64,000 nucleotides of DNA from Cordylochernes scorpioides. Its lineage: Eukaryota; Arthropoda; Arachnida; Pseudoscorpiones; Chernetidae. Below, piece after piece: positions 51,602-61,339 of the stretch. The stretch is taken from NCBI GenBank assembly GCA_030710605.1, contig CP092877.1, forward strand, positions 69,686,465 to 69,750,464, in the 5' to 3' direction. How positions within the stretch are numbered: position 1 is the first letter of the stretch; every line of letters begins with the position of its first letter. Position numbers and translations under genes: made by a program. The notes beneath the pieces were generated by a model that was given only the letters and a program-made list of their open reading frames with translations, searched no databases and was not told the DNA's origin.

Positions 51602-51895
51602 GGGGGTCAGTGGAAGGCTGGTTAAACCGTTTGGTTTTCGACCACTACGACCCGGGTTCGATTCCCGCATTGGACACTTTTTTTCTGTTTGAAAAAAAAA
51701 TGCTCCAATGGCCCTCGATTCTTGCAAAAGTCCAACCCCACCAGCGAGTGCAAGTAACCAAACGGGGTTCTGGCACATTTGTAAGTGCAAAGTCGAACTG
51801 CTTTTCACATGTGTAGACATGTGGTACGCTTACAGTAAAAGCATTCGCTAACTACCTACCATGATTATCATGGCTTTGAGATAAGAAAGAAGAAG
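51602..51895 (+). mobile_element. tRNA-derived SINE family A, full length
   Basis: 294 bp, flanked by a 12-bp duplication atccatatagtc (51590-51601, 51896-51907). The tRNA-like head has B box GGTTCGATTCC at 51655-51665. The body holds 'aagtccaaccccaccagcga'. The tail 'gagataagaaagaagaag' is the same as the end of the LINE-derived array at 62010-62030, which suggests that LINE supplies the reverse transcriptase. Confidence 0.88.
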
Positions 51896-52084
51896 ATCCA
51901 TATAGTCACCAAAAGTTGAACTCAACTTGAACGCCAACAACGGTTATGCTAGTTGTACTGTTGTAAGCAAGAATAGAAAATAAAATACTGATAAGCAAAT
52001 AAGGAGTGGTTTATGCTTAAAATATGAAATTTCCTTATGTTTTATCCATGAGTGTCATAGAGAATGGAGGCTATTATGTTTAAA

Positions 52085-52393
52085 GGGGGTCGGTGGAAAG
52101 CTGGTTAAACCTTTGGTTTACGTCCACTACGACCCGGGTTCGATTCCCGCATTGGACACTTTTTTCTGATTTAAAAAAAAAAATGCTCCAATGGCCCCTG
52201 ATTCTTGCAAAAGTCCAACCCTACCAGCGAGTGCAAGTAAACAAACGGGGCTCTGGCACATTTGTAAGTGCAAAGTCGAACTGCTTTTCACATGTGTAGA
52301 CATGTGGTGCACTTACAGTAAAAGCAGTCACTAACTACCCACCATGATTATCATGGCCTGTACCATATGTACTAGGGATATTTAAAAAAAAAA
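52085..52393 (+). mobile_element. tRNA-derived SINE family A, second tail type
   Basis: Same head and body as 51602-51895, but the tail is 'gtaccatatgtactaggga' plus poly-A. Flanked by an unusually long 34-bp direct repeat (52050-52083 and 52394-52427, starting gagtgtcatagagaatgg). The downstream copy of the repeat ends at the TTAA used by the piggyBac element. Confidence 0.88.
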
Positions 52394-52427
52394 GAGTGTC
52401 ATAGAGAATGGAGGCTATTATGTTTAA

Positions 52428-54854
52428 CCCTTAAGCGGTCGCAATGGGTAAAAATTACCCAGAAGGAACTTTTCGAAAATATTTCTATATTAAAAAATAT
52501 ATATATTTAAAATATATTCTCAGTACCTTTCTAACTCTATCTAAAGATTATTTTAATAAACCTATAATTTTAATTTTATGACATATATTCATTTTATTAG
52601 CATGTTTGGGTCAATTTTACCCAGTGCGACCTTTTGAGTTCTCGTCATTGGGTAATTTTTACCCAGCGCGACCTTTTAACGCTTTTGGTTTGCGTAATTA
52701 AGTTTTGAGTTACTTTCTGGCTTCTTGTTGTTTGGTTTTGCTGCCCCAAGTGCAATAATACAATCTATTCTTCCAACAATAAGGTAGGATTTATATTTTA
52801 TTTCCTCTTTTTACATTATTTTACATAAAATGCTTTCAAATGCTGATTTTCTCCGTGATGATAATAATATTTCAAATCCCGATGATGAGGAATCAGAAAC
52901 TGATGATCATATAGGAGAGAGGAATTGGAGTACAGACACTGAACAGTATACATTATCAGAAGAAGAAAACAATGAGGATCCAAGCTTCAATTACTATATA
53001 GGAAAGGACCAAAAGACTAAATGGAAGAAAGCTCTTCCTCCAAAAAATGTTCGAACTCGCAGTGAAAATATTATCACCCATCTACCAGGGGTAAAGGGTG
53101 AAGCAAAAAATGCTAAATCGATATTAGATTGTTGGAATCTCTTTATAGATGACAATATACTTGAATGCATAGTTACAAATACTAACATTTACATTAGGAA
53201 TATTCAGCAGAACTATAGCTGAGAAAGAGATGCTAATTTGACAAACCTACATGAAATTAAAGCTTTATTGGGAATTATTTACTTTCTTGGGGTCATGAAA
53301 GTGAATAAATTGAATACAGATTATGCATGGGCAAGAGATAGTACTGGATTTGAATTGTGTAGAATAGCTATGTCTGAAAACAGATTCCGATTTCTTCTCA
53401 GAGTAATTTGTTTTGATGACAAAGCTACAAGAAATGAAAGACTTCGTCAAGATAAATTAGCAGCTGTGAGATTGATTCTTGATACTTTTGTAAAAAATTG
53501 CCAAAAGCATTATTCTGCTTCGGAATATATAACGGTGGATGAAAAGCTTGAAGCTTTCAGAGGGAAATGCAATTTCAGGCAGTATATTCCGAGTAAACAC
53601 AATAAATATGGAATAAAATTATTTGCTCTCGTGGATTCAAAAATGTTTTATACTTGTAACTTGGAGATTTATTCAGGGAAAAACCCTGAAGGTCCTTACA
53701 ATGTCAGCAACAGTCCAAGTGACGTTGTGGAACGATTGTGTGAGCCAATCAAGGGAACTGGCCGCAATGTAACAATGGATAACTGGTTCACCAGTTATTA
53801 TTTAGCTCTAAAACTTTTACAACAATATAGACTAATAATTGTTGGTACCTTAAAAAGAAATAAAAAGGAAATCCCCTCAGAGTTTCTCATCAGCAGAGGT
53901 AGAAATGTACACACTAGTGTTTTTGGCTTTCAAAGTAAAATGACACTTCTTTCATACAAGCCTAAAGAGAATAAAGTTGCACTTATGCTTTCAACTCTGC
54001 ACCACGATGCAAATATAGATGATTCAACGGGAGAATTGAAAAAGCCAGAGATGATAATGTTTTATAATATGACAAAGGGTGGTGTAGATATGATGGACGA
54101 AATGACAGCTACATATAACTGTGCTAGAAATTCAAGAAGATGGCCCATGGTTATTTTTTATTCACTTTTAAATATTGGGGCAATAAATTCCCAGATAATT
54201 CATTTTGCAAATGGCAACGCATCAAAGGTTAAATCAAGACGTCATTTTTTGAAAACCTTATCCTTAGATCTTATTGAAGAGATGGTCAAAGTTCGCACAG
54301 TAAGCGGAAGAATGCCATGTGAAATAAAGGAAAAGGCATCCGATATTTTTAATTTGTTAGAGCCTGGTCCATCTAAAAAGCCAAAAATAGGAGAAAGACA
54401 TCGATGCAAGAAATGCCAGAAAGAAAAAAGGACAGAAAAACTATTCAACATTGCCAGTACTGTTTTGCTTTTTGTGTAAGGAACACTCTGTAATAATTTG
54501 TCAAGAATGTCATAAAGGACGAAACAAGTCCTAATTTCTATGAAAGGAAGTGATAACTTTCATACAAATTTATATTTTATAACCTATCTTCAATATATAC
54601 TTTTATTTTCATAAAATAGTCAAATATATCATAAATATTTGATATTTTGATTTGTTATTAATAAAATAAATAAAATATGATTTTTATATCTCAGGATTTT
54701 ATGTGAAGTTATTTAATAGACAAATCATTATTCTAACATAGAAAACAATAAAAATATTGAAAAGAATATTTGATTTATTTAGGTTTTTAAAAGTGGGTAA
54801 ATTTTACCCACCGCGACCTTTCAAGGTATAAAAGAGGGCGCGACCGCTGCCGGG
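52428..54854 (+). mobile_element. piggyBac transposon, defective
   Basis: 2427 bp between TTAA sites (52424-52427, 54855-54858). The ends are short inverted repeats (ccctt-agcggtcgc / gcgaccgctg-cggg), and subterminal 'gggtaaaaattaccc'-type palindromes with 'gcgacctttt' recur at both sides. One transposase gene, with an in-frame stop and a disturbed C-terminus. It lies in a probable intron of Brap. Confidence 0.92.
52830..54479 (+). pseudogene. piggyBac transposase with internal stop
   Basis: A DDE transposase of the piggyBac family that cuts and pastes at TTAA. The acidic N-terminus (52830-53219) is followed by TGA at 53220-53222 in the same frame as the rest; the position suggests an Arg codon CGA changed to TGA. 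The catalytic region is otherwise open from 53223: Asp237 in TVDEKLEAFRG, Asp317 in TMDNWFTSYY, and Asp420/Asp423 in GGVDMMDEM (numbered from 52830). The Cys-rich C-terminal finger begins (RCKKCQKEK), but its later Cys/His residues fall in other frames between about 54440 and 54535, so small indels have hit it too. Confidence 0.92.
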
Positions 54855-54869
54855 TTAAACATGTTGTTG

Positions 54870-55320
54870 CTGTTGTTTCTTATCCCCATGTGTAAAGATT
54901 ACACAAATTCCATGAGTCCATGTTCCTCGAGTTATCTCATGGAATGGGGTGTAGGGGTGCAGCTTTCATTGATCATGGCACACTTTGGTGAAAGTCTGAC
55001 TTTGCCTGTAATTTGAGGCCATCCCTGACATGGAAGCACAGACGCCTTTGCTGCTGACTCTAACATAAGTACAGATGCAGCTCCTCCATATATCCCTGAA
55101 GAACGACCCTTGCTGAGTTCTATCAACTGGGTCAGTTGAACTCAGGATTTTAAAAGAGGTCTTTCTTCTTTTTCTAATAATGCTGCTGTTGGTCCACGAC
55201 TGCTTATTCCTCAGAGTTATTCTGCTTGTTTCACAGCTGGCCTTCATATCTGAAGGTCATTCCCCTATCCACCACCTGGGGACGTACTTGTAGCAGTCAG
55301 CTCTGCCGAGGGATGTTTAA
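54870..55320. repeat. Interspersed repeat family D, uninterrupted copy
   Basis: About 450 bp sharing 'aagtctgactttgcctgtaa' and 'atcaactgggtcagttgaac' with the copy split by the LTR element at 26.7/37.4 kb. The left end is 'gtttcttatcccc', also seen at 58990-59090 and, inverted, at 63225-63320. Confidence 0.65.
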
Positions 55321-55423
55321 ACATGATTACCCTCAACCTTGTACAATAGCCTTGTTGTAAAAACATAGATTCTCCATTCTCCCAATCATGGCCATCAAAT
55401 AAGACAGATGCTGGGTGCCACAG

Positions 55424-55502
55424 GAGATGGCCATGGTACAGAAGAAGATAGCCGGGAGTACATGGACAATACCAAAGGCATCCTCCAGCTTTTTAAAGAA
55501 AA
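55424..55502 (+). CDS. Brap: Possible Brap exon
   Basis: The frame ends NTKGILQLFKE followed by AA|gtgagtgg, a good donor after 55502 in phase 2. BRAP proteins have GI(L/M)HLYK just before the LAVP/RRM-like region. The next exon (60974) begins with one base that completes this codon, so the phases fit. The residues before NTKG do not show the FFSGNP motif expected in BRAP. The acceptor could be after 55423 or 55441. Treat as tentative. Confidence 0.4.
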
Positions 55503-55915
55503 GTGAGTGGATAAACTTCTTCAATGCTTTCTTTTTTTTACTTTCTTCAGGTCACCATGAAGTGATTTCATTTCATCACCTTGAATGATTGAGTATAATG
55601 CCTCTGACACATTCTTAACCTTTTGTTTTTTGTTTTTCCTCTTATTCATAACTAGATGACTGCTATGAACACATCTGGGACTGAAAACCTGTCCTCTGAA
55701 CCTTATTAAAGTTTATTTTTTATTTTTATACCTTTTAAAATATGTATACAGTTAAATCTTTTTGAAAATAGAGCAATCCATAAATAAATATTTAATTAAA
55801 AAGGCATATATTGGATAAAAAAATCATTTATTTTACCAATATTTCAGTTGGCTGAAGGTGTTATAACATATTTAATGTGTGTCAACAACAAACTCAGCGC
55901 CACATAACGTCTATA

Positions 55916-56087
55916 TAACTGTCTATAGCGCCCTCTCTAAATAGCACCCTCCTCTCTATAGCGCCTGATTTTAAATACGTAGTACGATGCGATTTACATT
56001 AAAAGTGACCTTTCTATAGCACCCCCTCTATATAGCACCCTATTTTGGTGAGTCCCAAGAGGGGGGCCCTATAGACAGGTTTAACTG
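55916..56087. mobile_element. Family J MITE, left end eroded
   Basis: Right terminus ctatagacaggtttaactg followed by TA; the left terminus is shortened to 'taactgtctatag'. The internal 'atttacattaaaagtgacc' matches the other copies. Confidence 0.75.
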
Positions 56088-56359
56088 TATATTTTTAAAT
56101 ATTATGACACATTATATATAAAAGGTATGAAGATAAAGCTTAAAAATAATTATTTTTTTTAATAAAACACAAAAATTTGTTAACATTACATTAAAATATC
56201 TCTTCTTAATCTGCAGAATAAAATCCATTATTATTTTTCAACAGTTTTCAGCCATTATTTGAAGAAAATAAAAATGACTCTAAATAGCTTAATATACCAT
56301 CCTTATATCTTCATCACATTGTTATTATCAATTTATATCATTATTTTATAGAATTATGC

Positions 56360-56535
56360 AGTAGAACCTCCATGAAAGAACATTCTCGCTAGAGGACACC
56401 TCTCTACAAAGAACAGTTTTCATTGTCAAAATTAAAATTTTTACTAATAAGCAACTCTCCTGTAAGAGGAGACACTTCTCCCTAAAGGACACTTTGGCCT
56501 GGAAATTAGGTGTACTTTACAGGGAGGTTCTACTG
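56360..56535. mobile_element. Family K MITE
   Basis: 176 bp with termini cagtagaacctcc / ggaggttctactg, TA at the right edge, and repeated 'aggacacctctc/aggaca' blocks. Same family as 23485-23655. Confidence 0.75.
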
Positions 56536-56904
56536 TATTATTATTTTAATATCCCTATAAGTTTAACTGATAAATTGTTAGTGCTTAGATTCTATAATAT
56601 AATATTTTTTTTAACAGAATCATTTGTTAATTGGAAAGAGAGAGTGAAATTTTGTCTAAAAAATATAGCTACTACATCAAACAATTCTATTTTATATTTT
56701 CTTTCTACCATTTCAGTGACTTCCTCTCTCACCCCTCTGAAGAGATTCAATTTCTTCCTGTAAATATATTTGATGCACCTTAGTTGAAAATCCTATCTGA
56801 ATAGACTCTAGGTAAATCTTGAGTTATAATTTATTGATTAAAGTTCTTTCTGCTAATAAATATGTAATTTATTCTTGAGAGAATGCCTCTCTAAGATAAT
56901 TTTT

Positions 56905-57345
56905 CCTCCTTCTTCAATGCCTTCTTCTACCGAGGTTAGGCCACATGATCTCTCCATACCTCCCTCCTTCAATGTCTTCCTCTACTGAGGGTGGGCCACA
57001 TGGTCTCTCCATATCTCCCTCCTTCAATGCCTTCCTCTACTGAGGGTGGGCCACATGGTCTCTCCATATCTCCCTCCTTCAGTGCCTTCCTCTACTGAGG
57101 GTGGGTCACATGGTCTCTCCATATCTCCCTCCTTCAATGCCTTCCTCTACTGAGGGTGGGCCACATGGTCTCTCCATATCTCCCTCCTTCAGTGCCTTCC
57201 TCTACTGAGGGTGGGCCACATGGTCTCTCCATATCTCCCTCCTTCAATGCCTTCCTCTACTGAGGGTGGGCCACATGGTCTCTCCATATCTCCCTCCTTC
57301 AGTGCCTTCCTCTACTGAGGGTGGGCCACATGGTCTCTCCATATT
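56905..57345. repeat. 55-bp minisatellite
   Basis: Eight tandem copies of a 55-bp unit (ccttcaatgccttcctctac, then a gagggtgggccacatgg part), starting near 56916, 56971, 57026, 57081, 57136, 57191, 57246 and 57301 at the 'a(a/g)tgc' position. The last six alternate between 'aatgc' and 'agtgc', so the real repeat unit there is a 110-bp dimer. Confidence 0.92.
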
Positions 57346-57580
57346 TCCTTCGCCATCCTCTTCATCTCCTCGTGTCGTCCAGTCCATTGTTTTGATTGTC
57401 TGTGTATCCCTGTCGTCTACTTCCCCTCGATCTCTACCCCTGAAGCTTTCCTTCCAAAACTGTCAGCAACATCAGAAATATTTTTTAGAAAATTGAGAAT
57501 GATGGTGACGCCATTGTCCAACTCTATTGCCGATGCCAATCCAGTTTGAAACTTTGTATCTAACAACTTCCTTGTCTGAT

Positions 57581-57720
57581 GATAAAGCACAATTTGGATT
57601 ATTGATTGTAGATACAAGAAAATAAGACCTAATCCAAATAAATTAATTTTCGTAACAGCATTGTTACTATCATTAGACAAAAGAATAAATGGTCCTTGTC
57701 TGATAAAAACTTTACTGATT
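57581..57720. repeat. Family F MITE, partial
   Basis: Left arm from gataaagcacaatttgg through 'cgtaacagcattgttacta' to 'tcattagacaaaag'. The right arm is lost after a short 'ttgtctgata'. Confidence 0.65.
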
Positions 57721-57959
57721 ATCAAATTTTATATAAGACTACTGAAAAAATAGGAAACAAATCAAGGACAAAGAAGTGGCTAACTAGATCTTACATATTT
57801 ATATATATAATTATATAGTATATATATTATTTTTATTGTCATATATGTAAATATATTTTTTCTATTTATTCTTTTTATTCTTCTTCTATTTCTTTAATTT
57901 TGCTTTCCAGATTTATCTTTCAGATCTATATATAAGGCTTAATCACTTAAATAAAGTCT

Positions 57960-58490
57960 TTGTGCGAGATTTCAAATTTACTCGGCATCTCGTTTAGATA
58001 TTCCCTCCAAATCCCTCTGTTGCATATGCGACAGGCTGATATATGTAAATATGTGATAACTACAATAGTGGAACCAGTAGTGTGTGACCCAGGAAAGAAG
58101 AGACTGAGCCGGTTGAAGGGTAAGTCAACGCGAATGATGGGCAGATGCAGCAGTGTCCGGACACTTCCTTCAGTCTCCAAGCCACTTTGTATGGTAGAAG
58201 ACATGAAAAATTCATCATCTATACTGGCATTATTTTGTTTAATTTGCATCTGCCTGTCGTCTTGACAGCCATGGCACTAGTTCGTTTCTTGCTTAGCACT
58301 TGATGCCGTCTCTAAGCCCAATTTGTATGGAAGAAGAGATGCGAGAAATTGATCACCTTTGAGTTGCTGGTTTGTTTGCCTCTTTGCATATGTCTGTAGT
58401 TCTGACTCGCTTGACATTAATTCATTTTTTTGCTTAAGCACTTCCTATTGTTTCTCAAGGCCACTTCTTGCTTAGTTATGTTACTAAGGT
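57960..58490. other. Unclassified sequence with a local duplication
   Basis: Two diverged direct copies of about 130 bp: 'cttcagtctccaagccacttt' near 58170 and 'gccgtctctaagcccaatttg' near 58303 each precede 'gtatgg(t/a)agaaga'. ORFs of about 100 residues run on both strands but match nothing I recognise. Confidence 0.4.
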
Positions 58491-58512
58491 CACCTTTATA
58501 TACACACATATA

Positions 58513-58691
58513 CAGTTAAACCTGTCTATAGCGCCCCCCTCTAAATAGCGCCTTCCTCTCTATAGCTGCCTTATCTTAAACATTAAAATGTAAACATTTC
58601 ACATTAAAAGTGACCTGTCTATAGCACCCCCTCTCTATAGCACCCTATTTTAGTGAGTCCCAAGAGGGGCCGCTATAGACAGGTTTAACTG
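58513..58691. mobile_element. Family J MITE
   Basis: 179 bp, full termini cagttaaacctgtctatag / ctatagacaggtttaactg, flanked by TA. Confidence 0.8.
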
Positions 58692-58759
58692 TATGTGGAA
58701 AAATAAGAAAAAATAAAAAAATGTGCGGGTGTTGATATTAAAAACAAAAAAAAAAAGCA

Positions 58760-58941
58760 TATCCTGACCGCCAACATGAGTATTTTAGATAAAAGAGCGC
58801 CATCTAGTGGAACAAATATAAACTAAACACTGATTTAGCTTATTCCGTGTTATAAAATAAGCTAAATTAATGTTTAGTTAATTTTTGTTCCACTAGATGG
58901 CGCTCTTTCATTCAAAACGCTCATGTTGGTGGTCAAGATAT
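58760..58941. repeat. Foldback element with family E ends
   Basis: Inverted arms of about 80 bp: 'gagcgccatctagtggaac' (58795-58813) pairs with 'gttccactagatggcgctc' (58888-58906). The ends 'tatcctgaccgccaacatga' and 'tcatgttggtggtcaagata' pair with few mismatches, and the centre is 'tattccgtgtta'. It is non-coding. Confidence 0.8.
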
Positions 58942-59128
58942 TTGTCTTTTTTTTTTATTTTAAATATATTTCTTCTTCTTTCTTATCTAAGAATATATTT
59001 GTTGTTGTTTCTTATCCCCTTATGTAAAGATTACTTGAATTCCATGAGTTCATGCTCCTCGAGCTGTTTTATGATAAGTAGCGGCCTCTCCCAAAGGTCC
59101 AAAGGTCAAATAATAAATTTAAATATTA

Positions 59129-59262
59129 GAAACACAAGGTATACTTATATACCAAATACATATATAGAACGGTGTTCCTGAAATGTAACACATTATTTAA
59201 GTATTTGGATTTGGTCTTATTACCTTGTGTTTCTAATCTATAATCCAGATTGGACCTAATCA
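59129..59262. repeat. Family F MITE, diverged
   Basis: Arms 'aacacaaggta' and 'taccttgtgtttctaat' with a decayed centre (ggtgttcctgaaatgtaaca). Confidence 0.6.
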
Positions 59263-59395
59263 CAAAAATGTATATCTATCACTATGAAATAAGCACTAAC
59301 TATTTCATAGCAATGTAATTCCACATAAATGATCCCACTTCCCAGCTAACACTTTGTGATTCATTTCTCAACTTGGATTCAAATAATTCAAGATG

Positions 59396-59695
59396 GGGGG
59401 GGTCGGTGGAAGGATGTTCTAAACTGTTGGTTTTCGACCACTACGACCCGGGATCGAATCCCGCATTTGGGCACTTTTTTTTCTAATTAAAAAAAAATGC
59501 TCCGATAGCCCCCAATTCTTGTAAAAGCCCAACCCCACCAGCCAAATGGGGCTCTGGCACATTTGTAAGTGCAAAGTCGAACTGCTTTTTACATGTGTAG
59601 ACATGTGGTGCACTTAAAGTAAAAGCAGTCGCCAAACTTCTACCCACCATAATTATCAATGCCTGTATCACATATACTAGGGATTATTAAAAAAA
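59396..59695 (+). mobile_element. tRNA-derived SINE family A
   Basis: Head with 'gaccactacgacccgggatc', body and the second tail type (cctgtatcacatatactagg plus poly-A). A short 'aagatgggg' repeat flanks it (about 59389 and 59697). The B box has a change (ggatcgaatcc). Confidence 0.8.
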
Positions 59696-59838
59696 AAGAT
59701 GGGGATTGATTATTCATCAGAAAAAAAGTACATTAACTGATTTTTGGATGAGCCACTGTCTGCTAATTTCAAGATGGAGAACTTGAAGCTAAGTTTGTCT
59801 TAGAGCTCTTCACCATGACAGTGGATCGTTGAGACCGT

Positions 59839-59940
59839 TGAAAATTATCCCGCATGTGTTTCTTTCCAAAGAATCGTTATTTCTCCTTGGAATAAATTTC
59901 GATTTTTCGTTGGAAAGAAACACATGCAGGATAATTTTCA
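59839..59940. repeat. Hairpin with 30-bp arms
   Basis: Arm 59839-59868 pairs with 59911-59940 with one mismatch and a 42-nt loop. The size is like a miRNA precursor, but no other copy is in the window to judge conservation. Confidence 0.8.
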
Positions 59941-60017
59941 AATGTCGTTCTACAATCATAAGCCGCATTATATTGTATTTTAAATTACTTTATATATTAT
60001 TTACGAACAGAAAAATA

Positions 60018-60095
60018 TGTCCAGGGTAGCCTAGTGGACATGGCATCTGCCCGGTAAGCGGAACACTGTGGGTTCGATTCCCATCCCTAGACACT
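60018..60095 (+). repeat. tRNA-derived SINE head, family B
   Basis: A box TAGCCTAGTGG (60027-60037) and B box GGTTCGATTCC (60071-60081) are both perfect pol III promoter matches. Same head as 3500-3590. The body after 60095 differs. Confidence 0.7.
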
Positions 60096-60257
60096 TTATT
60101 TTTATATGCAGAACAAACACACATAAACACTATCCTTACCATTTTTTTTAATTCACACACTGATTTTTCGGACATTAGAGTTTGCAAGTTTGTTAGTTTA
60201 AGTTTTTTATTATTTAAATTAAATTGAATTGCCATCCATCGTTAAAATTTTTCACAA

Positions 60258-60426
60258 ATATATTTACTGGCAATGCGCTTCTTTTAAATATCATCAAATA
60301 TTATCTCTACAGACCTTACTGCAATGACGTACTTGAATGATATTCAATAACTCATATCATTGCAGTAAGGTCTGTAGAGATAATATTTGATGATATTTAA
60401 AAGAAGCGCATTGCCAGTAAATATAT
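60258..60426. repeat. Perfect 70-bp inverted repeat
   Basis: Arms 60258-60327 and 60357-60426 are exact reverse complements; the loop is 29 nt. It contains 'cagaccttactgcaatga', distantly like the family G motif. It is a young foldback or MITE. Confidence 0.92.
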
Positions 60427-60544
60427 GTGTGTAAAATTTTAATTCCATTATGTGCCACTGAAAAATGTTATTTAATTTTGAACCGTGTCTTCATTGGAAA
60501 AAAAAAAAAGGTGAAAATTACTGACTTTATTAATGGTTGCCTCT

Positions 60545-60897
60545 TCTTCTTTCTCATCTCCACTCAATAATATTAGGGTATCAAGCTTGTAAAGCTTGAG
60601 ATCATGATTGAGTGAAGTAGAATGCGTCTGCCTTTGTCATTAAGACTGGGAGCACTACTCAGTGGCAGGCCGACTTAGCTCCAAAAGAAATGGCCGCCTC
60701 TGATATGAGGAACAGATGCCATGTGCAGCTGCTCCTAACATGGAGTACAAACGCTGCTCATCCTGTATCCCTGGATTAGGCGCCCTTACAGGTACTATCA
60801 GTCGGGCCAGCTGAACTCAGATTTTTTAGCGAGCTTGTTACTGCTCCCCCTCCTCCTTTTTCATCCGGGCTTGGGACCGGCAAAGGCGGAGTTAAAA
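60545..60897. repeat. Interspersed repeat family C, longest copy
   Basis: Includes the full left end 'cttcttctttctcatctcca' and 'ttagggtatcaagcttg', then the blocks shared with 38310-38606. Confidence 0.65.
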
Positions 60898-60973
60898 TGG
60901 TTGTCTTATAATCTTTGACTATAATCACTGGTAGTCCTCATGATATTGATTTTGTCTGCTGCTGCGTGTGCAG

Positions 60974-61084
60974 CCAAACCACCCAACTGGCGGAGGAAGC
61001 TGAGCGGAGTGAGATGGTGGGAATCCTCGCTGTGCCGGCAGAGATGACAACCTCGGACCTGCTTCACTTCACGGACTCTGCCTG
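60974..61084 (+). CDS. Brap: Brap (BRCA1-associated protein) exon
   Basis: An exon of the RING E3 ubiquitin ligase BRAP/BRAP2/IMP, which binds nuclear-localisation signals and restrains Ras-MAPK signalling. The acceptor is ctgcgtgtgcag (to 60973) and the donor CTG|gtgaga. Codons from 60975 read QTTQLAEEAERSEMVGILAV followed by PAEMTTSDLLHF, matching the conserved LCIL-VPA-MTSHDL-F stretch at the start of the BRAP2/RRM-like domain. It begins with the last base of a codon and ends with the first two (TG). It is GC-rich against AT-rich introns and is too short for ORF calling. Confidence 0.8.
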
Positions 61085-61152
61085 GTGAGAGCATAAGTTT
61101 GAAATGTGAAAACATGGTGTAATGTGAAGAGATTAAAAATAAAAGTAAGAGG

Positions 61153-61308
61153 AAAAACACAAGGTAATAAGACCAAATCCTAATAAATAAATAGTGTGTG
61201 ACGTTTCGGTAACAGCTTTTTTACCGAAATGTCACACACTATTTATTTATTTGGTCTTATTTACCTTGTGTTTATAATCTATAATCCCAATTGTACCTTA
61301 TCAAGTAA
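61153..61308. repeat. Family F MITE, short centre
   Basis: Arms 'cacaaggtaataagacca' and 'ggtcttatttaccttgtg'; the centre is reduced to 'gtttcggtaacagctttttt' plus 'accgaaatgtcac', so stem II and the CTGA block are lost. Confidence 0.75.
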
Positions 61309-61339
61309 GAGGAAAACAAAATTATACATTGAAATCCAA

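Noticed and set aside
57947..58265. Overlapping ORFs of about 100 residues on both strands
   Set aside because: No recognisable domain, and a diverged duplication of part of the region suggests repeat DNA.
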